Positions 17,801 through 26,715 of a stretch of 64,000 nt of DNA are shown piece by piece. The DNA lies in assembly GCF_019091455.1 (NCBI RefSeq), contig NZ_JAGXJN010000002.1:62001-126000 (forward strand), given 5' to 3'. Position numbers and translations under genes: made by a program. The DNA is from Chitinophaga sp. GbtcB8. Lineage in GTDB: Bacteria > Bacteroidota > Bacteroidia > Chitinophagales > Chitinophagaceae. The stretch's first letter is position 1. Each line of letters begins with the position of its first letter. The notes below the pieces were generated by a model, which was given only the letters and a program-made list of their open reading frames with translations, did not search any database and had not been told where the DNA came from.

Positions 17801-18751
17801 GGCAGCATGATGATGCCCAGCTGTATGGGTGTGGCAGATGGTACGATCAGTGTGCAGGTGCAGCAGGGCGTGCCGCCGTTTGAATATGCCATTAACGGAT
17901 CATCCTACCAAACGGGCAATACCTTTAACAACCTGGGTGGCGGCGCTTATACGGTGTATACCCATAATGATGTTTGTATAGATAGCTTCCTGGTAACGCT
18001 TATTGACCCTGTTGCAGTGGCTATGCAGGTGACCAAAGAAGATGAGCTGTGCAAGCGGCAGAATGGCAGCGCCGATATACGCCTGAGCGGCGGTACACCA
18101 CCCTATGATGTATACTGGAATAGCGCGCCGGTTAACACCACTTTAATGAATAACCTGGGTGAAGGGGATTATACGCTGCAGATTACAGATGCCCGTGGCT
18201 GTACCGCTGATACAACTATACGGATCAATAACCTGGACCTGCCGCCGGTAACTATTCTGAACAGGGATATTACCATTAACATCGGTGAATCCATACAGCT
18301 GGTGGCGGTGAATGCACCGGATTACATATGGACGCCCACCGAAGGGCTGAGCTGCGAAACCTGCGCTGCGCCTGTTGCACAGCCTATGCATCCCACCCGG
18401 TATATTGTGCGTACGTTAACCGGTAAGAACTGTGTACCGGCAGATACTGTGAATGTATTATTGTCTTACAACCTTTCCCTGTATGTGCCGAATGCATTTA
18501 CTCCCAACGGAGATGGTAAGAACGATGTGTTCCGTCCTAAAGTAAAAGGGGTGAGCAGCTATCACCTGCAGATCTATAACCGCTGGGGACAGCTGCTGTA
18601 TGAAACCCTTGATATGAAAACCGGCTGGGATGGCCGCTACAAGGACGTTTTACAGCCAATGGGCGCGTATGTGTATATAGTGCAGTATACGTATTATGGC
18701 AATGAGAAAAATGTGCTGATGCAGAAGGGGACGTTTATGCTCATGCGATGA
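14864..18751 (+). CDS. Giant T9SS type B surface protein with duplicated propeller-like module
   Basis: The 1295-residue secreted protein has a signal peptide ending near residue 23 (MYVQAQ). Two long modules (about 25-425 and 429-825) are nearly the same: each begins with a VNITNTTxGA/WNFC segment, then repeats short blades of the form LGNxGNLDYP...VNAYNNTVTRFDFG, and ends with SSTLQQPP and GTYTINL. Each could form a beta-propeller. A PKD/Ig-like domain follows (about 827-895, NLGTDHTVCDGMEVELDAG), then three SprB-type repeats (about 900-1125). The C-terminus is the gliding-type T9SS B domain (FTPNGDGKNDVF, YNRWGQLLYE, GWDGRY, GAYVYIV). A role in adhesion or gliding is inferred. It ends 3 bp from the convergent aldolase gene. 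Confidence 0.9.
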   Translation: MRISLAPVSTILCCLLTHMYVQAQTSFTASNTVYVNDPVNITNTTAGATTWFWNFCPGSLYNPPQITNLGSIPGMDVPVFIAIAKEGNDYYAFFTNNSASSPILVKLYFGNSLLNTPVVTNLGTVGGAIPVSTEGLQVVADADGWHVLVVGGPLPGSAISKVDFGPSLANNSPTGINWGNIGNLDYPHDLFITKENNQWYGFTVNAYNNTVTRFDFGTSFQNPPTGVNLGNLGNLDYPDGIFATQDNGSWHVFITNMQSNTISRWDFGSSLLNTPTAVNLGNPDNTLNAPRDLSILHDCGKIFGLAVNANSNDIVRLDFSGNITSNVSGVSLGNSANLSFPHSISTLFRESNSLFAFIVNAHNNTLARVEFSNCTNASIPSSTLQQPPSYFYNAPGTYTINLITDEGLATQGAFCKTIEVLPRPVTPAAASFTAPDTVCVNAPVNITNTTTGASTYYWNFCSGSLYNAPQITNLGGMGGTLDRPVFIATAKEGNNYYGFVTNNGRNDLVRLDFGTNLLNTPTATNLGNFGNIIPANTEGVQVVQDADGWHVIVLGGINSAAKIVKVDLGTSLANPAPTATDWGNIGNLNYPADLYTFQEGGHWYGLTVNAYNNTITRFDFGTTFQNPPVGTNLGNLGNLDFPTGIFTLQENGNWYVLITNRNNNSLTRLDFGASLLNTPAAMNLGNPGNVLNQPRDLCVLHDCGRIYGLAVNESTSDLVRIDFQGSITGAVSGVSLGSSGGMSFPHSISTLFREGNSLYAFVTNVDNNTISRLVFSGCNNASIPSSTLQQPPAVSYNAPGTYTINLVADELLPSPSVFCKTIVVLAPPVVNLGTDHTVCDGMEVELDAGAGAGLRYQWSTGAATQKITVSQSGTYSVTVNNGGCTAQDDVVVNMSQVMQLNPVITAIDCNQPTGSIVLTPTGGTQPYSYYLDANGPVSSNTFNNLQAGNYTVRVQDQLGCEVSQPVTVSVDQNRILNTTGSMMMPSCMGVADGTISVQVQQGVPPFEYAINGSSYQTGNTFNNLGGGAYTVYTHNDVCIDSFLVTLIDPVAVAMQVTKEDELCKRQNGSADIRLSGGTPPYDVYWNSAPVNTTLMNNLGEGDYTLQITDARGCTADTTIRINNLDLPPVTILNRDITINIGESIQLVAVNAPDYIWTPTEGLSCETCAAPVAQPMHPTRYIVRTLTGKNCVPADTVNVLLSYNLSLYVPNAFTPNGDGKNDVFRPKVKGVSSYHLQIYNRWGQLLYETLDMKTGWDGRYKDVLQPMGAYVYIVQYTYYGNEKNVLMQKGTFMLMR
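14936..17340 (+). repeat. Tandem duplication of a 1.2-kb coding module
   Basis: Bases about 14936-16130 and 16150-17340 encode the two homologous modules of the surface protein. Long stretches are near identical at the DNA level, for example the segments around 15000-15065 and 16215-16280. The substitutions are mostly silent or conservative, so the duplication is probably fairly recent or maintained by recombination. Confidence 0.85.
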
Positions 18752-18754
18752 TCC

Positions 18755-19807
18755 TCACGCAACGGTAACCTCCTTATTTAAATACACATCCTGTACGGCA
18801 TTCAGCAGCTGAACCCCTTCTTTGAAAGGGCGCTGAAATGCTTTGCGGCCTAAGATAAGCCCTGTGCCGCCTGCGCGTTTGTTGATGATGGCGGAGCGCA
18901 GGGCTTCCGTAAGATCCTTTTCTCCTTTGGATTCCCCGCCGGAATTAATGAGGCCAATACGGCCGGCATACCCATTCAGCACCTGGTAGCGGCACAGATC
19001 AATGGGATGATTGGTAGTAAGCTTATCGTACATAGCCGGGTGTGATTTGCCAAACTGCAAAGCAGTAAAACCGCCGTTCAGGTCCGGGAGCTTTTGTTTT
19101 ACCAGGTCGGCCTGTATGGTGGCGCCGATGTGAATGGCCTGGCCCGTGAGATCAGCGGCGGTATGATAGTCCTTACCATCTTTTACAAAGGCTTTATTGC
19201 GCAGGTAACACCACAAAATGGTGGGCAGCCCCAGGCTGTGCGCTTCTTCAAAGGCCTGTGCTATTTCCACGATCTGCCGGGTAGATTCCTGGCTGCCAAA
19301 GTAAATGGTAGCGCCTACGGCAGCAGCGCCCAGGTTCCAGGCATCTTTTACGGTGCCAAACAATACCTGGTCGTATTTATTGGGATAGGAGAGCAGCTCA
19401 TTATGATTGAGCTTTACAATAAAAGGCATTTTATGCGCATAGGTGCGGGAGAATAAGGCCAGGTGCCCGAAGGTGGTGGCTACGGCATTACAGCCGCCTT
19501 CTACCGCCAGCTTCAGAATGTTTTCCGGGTCAAAGTATATGGGATTGGGAGCAAAGGCGCTGCCTGCGCTGTGCTCAATATCCTGGTCAACCGGGAGAAT
19601 GGAGGCATAACCGGTGCCGGCCAGGCGCCCATGGCCGTACAGGGCTGCCAGGTTACGCAATACCTGCGGGGGGCGGTTACTGGGCAGGAACAGCCGCTCT
19701 ACAGCATCCGGGCCGGGAAGGTGCAGCTGATCTCTGGGAATGGCCTGGCAGGTATGTTCCAGCAGGTCTTTTAACTCCTGTTCGGGGAAATGTTGGGTGA
19801 GTTGCAT
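18755..19807 (-). CDS. fbaB: Class I fructose-bisphosphate aldolase (FbaB/DhnA type)
   Basis: The 350-residue cytoplasmic enzyme cleaves fructose 1,6-bisphosphate to dihydroxyacetone phosphate and glyceraldehyde 3-phosphate through a Schiff base. It belongs to the archaeal-type FbaB/DhnA family: an N-terminal [17 protein letters not shown] block, [29 protein letters not shown], and the phosphate-binding C-terminal segments [11 protein letters not shown] and [15 protein letters not shown]. Length matches family members. The gene is convergent with the surface protein gene (3 bp between stops) and follows the trxA terminator, so it likely has its own promoter in the gap 19808-19862. Confidence 0.93.
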   Translation of the reverse strand: MQLTQHFPEQELKDLLEHTCQAIPRDQLHLPGPDAVERLFLPSNRPPQVLRNLAALYGHGRLAGTGYASILPVDQDIEHSAGSAFAPNPIYFDPENILKLAVEGGCNAVATTFGHLALFSRTYAHKMPFIVKLNHNELLSYPNKYDQVLFGTVKDAWNLGAAAVGATIYFGSQESTRQIVEIAQAFEEAHSLGLPTILWCYLRNKAFVKDGKDYHTAADLTGQAIHIGATIQADLVKQKLPDLNGGFTALQFGKSHPAMYDKLTTNHPIDLCRYQVLNGYAGRIGLINSGGESKGEKDLTEALRSAIINKRAGGTGLILGRKAFQRPFKEGVQLLNAVQDVYLNKEVTVA

Positions 19808-19862
19808 GGGGAGACAGTTTTACAGGGTGAGGGGCAGCAAAAATTGATCCATGCGTAAAACA

Positions 19863-19890
19863 AAAGCGCCCCGGATAACCGGAGCGCTTT
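19863..19890 (-). terminator. Intrinsic terminator of trxA
   Basis: Stem AAAGCGC/GCGCTTT (19863-19869 with 19884-19890) plus an inner CCGG/CCGG stem around an ATAA loop, with one C-A mismatch. Read on the minus strand it is followed by a T-rich run. It lies 28 bp after the trxA stop. Confidence 0.8.
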
Positions 19891-19917
19891 CTTATGCGTT
19901 TATATAGAAATAAACTA

Positions 19918-20235
19918 TTACAGGTGTGACTGTATTTTCTTTTCCAGTACTGAGCGGGGAGCCGCGCCCACCTGCTTGTCTACTACCTGACCGTCTTTAA
20001 TGAACAGGATGGCAGGTATGCTGGTAATACCGTAGTTGATGGATAACTGCGGATTGTGATCCACATTTACCTTACCTACATTTACCTTACCGGCGTAATC
20101 TTTAGACAGATCTTCAATAACCGGACCTATAGCGCGACAAGGACCACACCATTCAGCCCAAAAATCAACTACACTTAATTTATCGGAGGTCAGTACTTCT
20201 GTCTGAAAGTTTGAATCAGTGAATTCTAAAGCCAT
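19918..20235 (-). CDS. trxA: Thioredoxin
   Basis: The 105-residue cytoplasmic disulfide reductase has the active site WCGPC (Cys30, Cys33) within DFWAEWCGPCRAIGPVIEDL. The cis-Pro segment YGITSIPAILFIKDGQ follows, and the C-terminus is the usual GxxP-type helix (VGAAPRSVLEKKI). It is full length for TrxA. The gene stands alone between dnaE and the aldolase gene and has its own terminator. Confidence 0.96.
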   Translation of the reverse strand: MALEFTDSNFQTEVLTSDKLSVVDFWAEWCGPCRAIGPVIEDLSKDYAGKVNVGKVNVDHNPQLSINYGITSIPAILFIKDGQVVDKQVGAAPRSVLEKKIQSHL

Positions 20236-20490
20236 ATTTGATATATTTAAAGTTATATGATTTCAAATTAAAGGATTGAAGCAAGAAGTCTAACGTTCAG
20301 TGTTTGAATGATACCCTTTCCCGTGTTCCATTGCCTCATCTTTACAATATTCTACTACTTCAATTTTCAATCCAAGGCGCAAGTTACTGCATTTTTGACA
20401 CCCTACTTATTGATTGTATCTATGCCGGTATTGCCTATCAGCTACTTTCTTGCCTAACCGGGTGATAACTAATGGTTGTAACATTCGTTA

Positions 20491-23400
20491 TTACCTGCCG
20501 GGCGTTTCTACATAGATCTCAATGTCAGGTTGTTTGGCCAAAAACTGCGCCAACTCGTCATTCATTTCAATATGCCGGTTAAAGGTATGCAGCTTTACGG
20601 CCCACTCATTATCCCGGTCTATCAGCTGCAGGTATAACTCGCTGTTACCGGGGTATTTAGTAGCATTATCGCACAGGAAATCCACTACTTCCCGCGTTAT
20701 GAATTTGGGCATGGTGGTAAGATATACCTGTTTGGTATGCGTTTTCTTTACTTCCTGCAGCAGCTGCATGCTGGTTACCTTAAACTCGTACTCCGCATCA
20801 TTAAAGCGTTTGGCTTTAAAGCCCCCGTTTATGAATAGGCACAGGCCGCTTTTGAGGTAAGGTGCAAACCGGATAAAGTCCTCGCTCCACAAGGCAAATT
20901 CAAACTTACCGCTATAATCCTCAATGGTCATAATACCAAACTGGCGGTTATTGCGGGAGATCCTTTCCTGCGCATTGGTTACATATACTGCCAGGCGGAA
21001 ATTGCGTTCCTTGCCTTTACCACCGCCACCGGGCATGGTAAGCTCCGACTGGTACTCCACCAGCTCCGACACGGCATTCATGTGGTAGTATTTGCTTTCA
21101 AAGCGGTAATCATCCAGCGGGTGGCCGGATAGGTAAATGCCGGTTACATCCCGCTCATTATTCAGCTTCAGGATCAGCGGCCAGGGATCGCAGGGGGGGA
21201 TCTTAGGCGGTTCCACATCCGGCATATCCTCATCGCCAAACAGGCTGCCTGCGGATGACGAGCCGGCAGATACCTGGTTACCGAACTTTATGATCTTATC
21301 CAGGCCGGTCATGGTTTCATTTTCCAGCTTATGGAAGTACTGTGCACGGTGCAGGGCCGGGAAGCAGTCCAGGGCGCCTGACATGGCCAGGGCTTCCAGT
21401 GATTTTTTGTTCACCGCCCGCTGGTTCACCCGTTTGATCATATCAAATACGCTGGTGTAGGCGCCGTTCCGCTTACGTTCTTCCAGCAGGTTCTCAATAG
21501 CATTTTCACCTACACCTTTTAAACCCGCCAGGCCAAAACGTACCTGCCCTCTTTTATTTACTGCAAAACCTTTGAAGGATTCGTTCACATCCGGCGGCAA
21601 TACATCCAGCCCCATGCGTTTACACTCTTCCATAAAGAAGGTGATCTTTTCAATGTTGCTGGCGTTGTTCAGCACCGCCGACATATATTCCGCAGGGTAG
21701 TGGGCTTTCAGGTAAGCGGTCTGGTATGCTACAAAGGCGTAACAGGTGGAGTGGGATTTGTTGAATGCGTAAGAGGCAAATGCTTCCCAGTCGGTCCATA
21801 CCTTATCGCACATCTTGGGATCATGGCCCCTTTCCGCACAGCCGGTCATGAACTGGGATTTCATTTTATCCAGCACGGCCTTTTGCTTTTTACCCATGGC
21901 TTTACGCAGAATGTCCGCATCTCCTTTGGAGAAGCCGGCCAGCTTCTGGCTCAGCAGCATCACCTGTTCCTGGTACACGGTAATACCGTAGGTATCGTTC
22001 AGGTATTCCTCCATATCTGCCAGATCGTACTGCACGGGCTCCAGGCCGTGCTTACGGCGTATAAAGGTAGGAATGTACTCCAGCGGGCCCGGGCGGTACA
22101 GGGCGTTCATGGCAATCAGGTCATCAAACCTATCTGGTTTTAGCTCGCGGAGGTATTTTTGCATGCCGGGCGACTCAAACTGGAACGTACCATTGGTTTC
22201 GCCCTTTTGGTACAGCTCATAGGTTTTTGCATCGTCCAGCGGAATATAATCTATATCAATTTCTACCCCGTGGTTCTGTTTAATGAGCTCCAGCGCGCCT
22301 TTAATAATGGTGAGGGTTTTCAGCCCCAGGAAGTCCATTTTAATTACGCCGGCGCTTTCAATAATGCTGCCTTCAAACTGGGTTACCAGCAGGTCAGAAT
22401 CCTTGGCGGTAGATACGGGGATGAGTTCTGACAGGTCCCTGGGGGCAATGATGATACCGGCGGCGTGGATACCCGTGTTACGCACGGAACCTTCCAGCAC
22501 ACAGGCTTCGCGCAGCACTTCGCCGGCCAGGTCATCGCCTTTGATCAGCTCCCGCAGCTTTCTCACATTTTCCAGCTCTTCCCCGCCCAGGCCTTCTTTT
22601 TCTGACAGGCTTTTTTCACCGCCGTCAATGGGGGCATTGAAAATACGGTCCAGCTGGATACCTGGTTTTTCCGGCACCAGCTTGGCCAGGGCGTTACTTT
22701 CCGGCAGCGGCAGGTCCATTACGCGGGCTACGTCCTTGATGCTCATTTTAGCGGCCATGGTACCGTAGGTAATGATCTGCGCTACCTGGTTACGGCCGTA
22801 TTTCTGTACTACGTAGTCAATTACCTTTTGCCGGCCTTCATCATCAAAGTCCGTATCAATATCGGGCATGCTCTTACGTTCCGGGTTCAGGAAACGTTCG
22901 AACAGGAGGTTATACTTAATGGGATCTATATTGGTAATGCCAATGCAATAAGCCACTGCGGAACCGGCGGCAGAACCGCGGCCCGGGCCTATGAACACTC
23001 CCAGGTCGCGGCCGGCTTTAATAAAGTCGGATACAATCAGGAAGTAACCGGCAAAACCCATGTTCTCAATTACCTGCAGCTCAAAGTTGATGCGTTCCTC
23101 AATTTCCGGCGTCCACTCCTGGTAACGCTGGCGGGCGCCTTCCATGGTAATGTGGCGCAGGTACTGGTCCTGGGTAAAAAACTCCTTAGGTATGGGAAAG
23201 TTGGGCAGCAGGATGTCCTTTTTCAGGTCCAGCAGCTCTACTTTATCTACTATTTCCTGGGTATTGTCAATGGCCTGTGGCAGATCATGAAAGAGCTTAC
23301 TCATCTCTTCCGTGGTCTTGAAATAGAACTGGTCGTTATAGAATGCGAAACGTTTGTTCTTTACGGATACATCATCATCCGCAAACTCCTTCATGGTAGG

Positions 23401-24132
23401 AGTGGCTTTCTTTTCACCGGTGTTTATACACAGCAGGATGTCGTGCGCATTGGCATCTTCCTGGTCTACGTAATGGGAATCGTTGGACGCAATGATCTTT
23501 ACGTTGTGCTTTGCTGCGTAGCGCAGCAGCACCTCGTTCACTTTCTCCTGCTCCGGGATGCCGTGGCGCTGCATTTCCACGTAAAAGTCCTCTCCGAAAA
23601 TATTCAGCCACCATTTAAATTCCTCTTCTCCGGCATCTTCCCCTTTTTTGAGGATGGTTTTAGGTACGGAGGCGCCCAGGCAGCAGGTGGTGGCTATCAG
23701 CCCCTCATGGTACTGCAGGATCAGTTCTTTATCAATACGGGGATATTTACCGTACAGCCCTTCAATATAACCTAAAGAGCATAGCTTAATGAGGTTGCGG
23801 TAGCCCTGCTCATTTTTGGCCAGCAGCACCTGGTGGTAGCGGATATCTTTTTCTTCCCGGGTAAAGGCGCGTTTGTGGCGATGGTCTACTACGTAAAACT
23901 CACAGCCCACAATGGGCTTTACTTTCAGGCGTTTATCCTTTGGGTCTGCCGGGTTCAGCTTATTGTTATATGCCTCTGCCACAAACTGGAATACGCCAAA
24001 CATGTTACCATGGTCTGTAATGGCCAGGGCGGGCATATTGCCGGCCATTGCTTTCTTATACAATGATTTAATATCTGCGGCCCCATCCAACAGGGAATAT
24101 TGCGTATGTACGTGTAAGTGAGAGAATTGCAT
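20491..24132 (-). CDS. dnaE: DNA polymerase III alpha subunit
   Basis: The 1213-residue replicative polymerase begins with a PHP domain (FSHLHVHTQYSLLDGAADI with the HxH metal site, and the expected further metal motifs). The palm contains the catalytic Asp cluster PDIDTDFDDEGR (about residues 420-430), preceded by the Gly-rich FIGPGRGSAAGSAVAYCIGI. The fingers, the tandem helix-hairpin-helix (FGLAGLKGVGENAIENL) and a C-terminal OB-fold (MTIEDYSGKFEFALW) follow. The length is slightly above the E. coli enzyme and typical of Bacteroidota DnaE1. It is divergent from the NlpC/P60 gene with a 196-bp gap. No defect is seen. Confidence 0.97.
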   Translation of the reverse strand: MQFSHLHVHTQYSLLDGAADIKSLYKKAMAGNMPALAITDHGNMFGVFQFVAEAYNNKLNPADPKDKRLKVKPIVGCEFYVVDHRHKRAFTREEKDIRYHQVLLAKNEQGYRNLIKLCSLGYIEGLYGKYPRIDKELILQYHEGLIATTCCLGASVPKTILKKGEDAGEEEFKWWLNIFGEDFYVEMQRHGIPEQEKVNEVLLRYAAKHNVKIIASNDSHYVDQEDANAHDILLCINTGEKKATPTMKEFADDDVSVKNKRFAFYNDQFYFKTTEEMSKLFHDLPQAIDNTQEIVDKVELLDLKKDILLPNFPIPKEFFTQDQYLRHITMEGARQRYQEWTPEIEERINFELQVIENMGFAGYFLIVSDFIKAGRDLGVFIGPGRGSAAGSAVAYCIGITNIDPIKYNLLFERFLNPERKSMPDIDTDFDDEGRQKVIDYVVQKYGRNQVAQIITYGTMAAKMSIKDVARVMDLPLPESNALAKLVPEKPGIQLDRIFNAPIDGGEKSLSEKEGLGGEELENVRKLRELIKGDDLAGEVLREACVLEGSVRNTGIHAAGIIIAPRDLSELIPVSTAKDSDLLVTQFEGSIIESAGVIKMDFLGLKTLTIIKGALELIKQNHGVEIDIDYIPLDDAKTYELYQKGETNGTFQFESPGMQKYLRELKPDRFDDLIAMNALYRPGPLEYIPTFIRRKHGLEPVQYDLADMEEYLNDTYGITVYQEQVMLLSQKLAGFSKGDADILRKAMGKKQKAVLDKMKSQFMTGCAERGHDPKMCDKVWTDWEAFASYAFNKSHSTCYAFVAYQTAYLKAHYPAEYMSAVLNNASNIEKITFFMEECKRMGLDVLPPDVNESFKGFAVNKRGQVRFGLAGLKGVGENAIENLLEERKRNGAYTSVFDMIKRVNQRAVNKKSLEALAMSGALDCFPALHRAQYFHKLENETMTGLDKIIKFGNQVSAGSSSAGSLFGDEDMPDVEPPKIPPCDPWPLILKLNNERDVTGIYLSGHPLDDYRFESKYYHMNAVSELVEYQSELTMPGGGGKGKERNFRLAVYVTNAQERISRNNRQFGIMTIEDYSGKFEFALWSEDFIRFAPYLKSGLCLFINGGFKAKRFNDAEYEFKVTSMQLLQEVKKTHTKQVYLTTMPKFITREVVDFLCDNATKYPGNSELYLQLIDRDNEWAVKLHTFNRHIEMNDELAQFLAKQPDIEIYVETPGR

Positions 24133-24328
24133 GTGCTAATCTGGTCTGTCCTGGTTTGTTACTCCTGGCTGTAAAATTCCTATAAAAAATCGTCACGGCA
24201 TGAAATGTTTTTCCACAAACCTGCGTTTAGCGGAGTTGAGAATGTATGCTGCCTGCCAGCGGTATGGCATAGGTATTAACATATTAGGATTTTATCATTA
24301 ACTTGGCGAAAATTTTTAATAAAGGCTT

Positions 24329-25000
24329 ATGGGTTTTAGCAAAGGAACTTTTTGGGTAATGCTGTTCATGGGTGTAGGGGTAATGAGTTCCTGTTCCTCT
24401 TTACGAAAACCGGCCGGTGGTAAATCCACTACCACGGCCAATAAGCAAAATGTGCAGTTCCTGGACGGCATTAGCATGAACCGGGGCAGCAGCTCCACTT
24501 ACGCTAAAGGCGGCGGATATGCTACTTTAAACAGCAGCGCTTTTACGTCCGGCAGCACCTATATTGAAAATGCACAGGCCTGGCAGTTCAAATATGCCCA
24601 GCTGCTGGATGTGGCGGTGGAAACGGTGAATAATTACCGCCTGTACGGTTTTATTGAAGACTGGTGGGGCACACCGTACCGCTTTGGTGGTAAGAACAAA
24701 GAGGGGGTGGATTGTTCTGCTTTTGTAAGCACACTGCTGTCTGTTGTTTTCCGCGAAAGCTTTAGCGGCACTTCCCAGCAAATGTATGAGCAAACCAAAA
24801 AGCTGCGCTCCCGCAGTGAGCTGCAGGAAGGGGACCTGGTGTTCTTCAGCATCGGGCAAAAGAAGCGGGTATCACATGTAGGCGTATACCTGGACCATGA
24901 CCGTTTTGTACATGCTTCTACCAGCGCGGGTGTAATGATCAGCGACCTGAATGAAACGTATTGGACAAAGTATTATACAGGCGGTGGCAGGGTAGAGTAG
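24329..25000 (+). CDS. NlpC/P60 family cell-wall hydrolase lipoprotein
   Basis: The 223-residue protein carries a lipoprotein signal with lipid-anchoring Cys22 (GVGVMSSC). A low-complexity linker follows, then an NlpC/P60 cysteine peptidase domain with the catalytic Cys129 in GVDCSAFV and His183 in SHVGVYL; His195 in FVHAS is the likely third residue. Relatives cut peptide bonds in peptidoglycan stems. Its place is the envelope, on the periplasmic face of a membrane. It is transcribed alone, between dnaE and the polysaccharide cluster. Confidence 0.92.
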   Translation: MGFSKGTFWVMLFMGVGVMSSCSSLRKPAGGKSTTTANKQNVQFLDGISMNRGSSSTYAKGGGYATLNSSAFTSGSTYIENAQAWQFKYAQLLDVAVETVNNYRLYGFIEDWWGTPYRFGGKNKEGVDCSAFVSTLLSVVFRESFSGTSQQMYEQTKKLRSRSELQEGDLVFFSIGQKKRVSHVGVYLDHDRFVHASTSAGVMISDLNETYWTKYYTGGGRVE

Positions 25001-25017
25001 GCTAACTGGCCGGAAAT

Positions 25018-25048
25018 TTGTATAGTCTGCTTTTAACTTTTACTTTTG
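25018..25048 (+). promoter_or_regulatory. Promoter of the glycosyltransferase-methyltransferase operon
   Basis: TTG at 25018-25020, a 20-bp spacer and TACTTTTG at 25041-25048 match the Bacteroidota promoter. The 70-bp leader contains a weak hairpin before the ATG at 25119. Confidence 0.6.
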
Positions 25049-25118
25049 AAATCCGGAACTGTGGTAGAACAGCGGTGTAGCTGCTTACCAACTGCTGTAT
25101 AAAACCGTGCTAGCAAAC

Positions 25119-25961
25119 ATGGGCAATCCAATAGTATCGATCATTATACCCTGCTATAACCAGGGGCATTTTTTACAAGACGCGCTGAAAAGCCTGGCTG
25201 CCTGTGATGCTGACCTGTATGAGCTGATCATTGTCAACGATGGATCTACAGACGCTGCTACCAATACCTACCTGCAGGAGCTCAGCAACCAGGGGTACCA
25301 TGTGATATTCCAGGAAAACCAGGGCCTGGGCGCTGCCCGTAACACAGGCATACGCGCTGCCAAAGGCCGGTACCTTTTACCACTGGATGCAGACAACTGC
25401 ATTTATCCCGCTTACCTTACTCATGGCATTAACATTTTAGATCAGCATCCTGATGTGGCGGTGGTGTATGGAGATGCGCAATATTTTGGGGACAGAAAGG
25501 GCATTTGGAAACCGGGCGCCTTTAACCTGCAGCGCTTAATGTTAGGAAATTTTATTGATGCCTGTGCTGTAGTACGCCGGTCTGTTGTGGAGGAAGTGGG
25601 CTATTATGATAATATGAAGATAATGGGCTGCGAGGATTGGGACCTGTGGCTGCGGATAGCTTTTAAGGGGCACCGTTTTCATTATGTGGAGGAAGTGCTG
25701 TTTGACTACCGTGTGAACCAGCAGTCTATGATCAGAACGCTGAATGCCAACATTGCCAAGCAAAATGCTATTGAGGAATATTTCATTAAAAAATACCCGG
25801 AGCAGCTGGATTTTGCATTTGGCCAGCAGCTGTTATTATACCGTATTAAGAAAAAGCCCTGGAGATATGCAAAACGGTTCTTTTTGCAGAAATTCTTTCC
25901 TGCTTACTATAACCGCTTACTGAGGGATAACAAAATGTATAAAGGATTTCTCTATGATTGA
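25119..25961 (+). CDS. Family 2 glycosyltransferase
   Basis: The 280-residue GT-A enzyme starts at the ATG at 25119; a GTG four codons upstream is less likely. It opens with the family signature VSIIIPCYNQGHFLQDAL and IIVNDGSTDAATN, followed by GLGAARNTGIRAAKGRYLLPLDADN holding the metal-binding DxD (DAD). It ends with an acceptor-side segment ED WDLWLRIA typical of GT2. It should transfer a sugar from a nucleotide donor to a lipid-linked or surface glycan on the cytoplasmic face. It overlaps the next methyltransferase gene by 8 bp, so the three genes 25119-27436 form one operon. Confidence 0.9.
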   Translation: MGNPIVSIIIPCYNQGHFLQDALKSLAACDADLYELIIVNDGSTDAATNTYLQELSNQGYHVIFQENQGLGAARNTGIRAAKGRYLLPLDADNCIYPAYLTHGINILDQHPDVAVVYGDAQYFGDRKGIWKPGAFNLQRLMLGNFIDACAVVRRSVVEEVGYYDNMKIMGCEDWDLWLRIAFKGHRFHYVEEVLFDYRVNQQSMIRTLNANIAKQNAIEEYFIKKYPEQLDFAFGQQLLLYRIKKKPWRYAKRFFLQKFFPAYYNRLLRDNKMYKGFLYD

Positions 25962-26715
25962 GGCACAAAAATATGACGACCGTTTTTTTGATCTGCTGGA
26001 AAAGAACTCCTATTCCTCTGCACAGCGTGTATTGCCGATCGTAAACGGTTTTATTCATCCGCAGAACATAATAGATGTGGGCTGCGGCAGCGGCGTATGG
26101 CTGAAAGTAGTGAGCGAGGAGCTGAACATACAGGATTACCAGGGTGTGGAAGGCCCTTATGTAAAGCCGGAAACGCTGAAAGTGCCGGCAGATAAGGTTT
26201 TATTCAAAGACCTGAAACAACCGTTATCCTTAGGGCGGCGGTATGACCTGGCTATTTCCATGGAAGTAGGAGAGCATTTGCCGGATAGCTGCGCGCGGCA
26301 GTTTGTAAGCACGCTTACCTCCCTCAGTGATGTGGTGCTGTTTTCCGCGGCCATACCGGGGCAGGAAGGTACTTATCATATTAACGAACAATATCCTGAA
26401 TACTGGGCCCGGCTTTTTGTAGAACAAGGTTATGTGCCGGTTGATATTATGCGCCCCTTATTATGGAAAAAGGAAGGTGTTGAATACTGGTATCAGCAAA
26501 ACACCCTGCTGTATGTAAAAAAGGAGGCTTTAAGCCGCTATCCTGCGCTGCAGCAAACAGCGGAGATCACGAACCCGCAATACCTGACCCGTATACATCC
26601 CGCATTGCTGGATAAGAAAACCCGCCATATAAACCTGACGCGCAGCACCTGGGGATTCCTGAACTGGAAGTGGTATATGTTCAAACGTAAATATCTGAAG
26701 AAAAATGCAGACTGA
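25954..26715 (+). CDS. SAM-dependent methyltransferase (class I)
   Basis: A 253-residue class I methyltransferase with the SAM-binding loop IIDVGCGSGVW (Asp41-Gly47) and the later motif LAISMEVGEHLP. It resembles the enzymes that methylate sugars or cap glycan chains in polysaccharide loci. It overlaps the upstream GT2 gene by 8 bp and the downstream methyltransferase gene by 11 bp, which indicates coupled translation. The acceptor is unknown. Confidence 0.85.
   Translation: MIEAQKYDDRFFDLLEKNSYSSAQRVLPIVNGFIHPQNIIDVGCGSGVWLKVVSEELNIQDYQGVEGPYVKPETLKVPADKVLFKDLKQPLSLGRRYDLAISMEVGEHLPDSCARQFVSTLTSLSDVVLFSAAIPGQEGTYHINEQYPEYWARLFVEQGYVPVDIMRPLLWKKEGVEYWYQQNTLLYVKKEALSRYPALQQTAEITNPQYLTRIHPALLDKKTRHINLTRSTWGFLNWKWYMFKRKYLKKNAD

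Noticed and set aside
20236..20490. Small RNA or gene between trxA and dnaE
   Set aside because: No open frame with support, no clear terminator-promoter arrangement; only AT-rich sequence is seen.
22828..23775. 315-codon open frame on the plus strand inside dnaE
   Set aside because: It is antisense to the well-supported dnaE frame, with no recognisable motif and a hydrophobic, unlikely composition.
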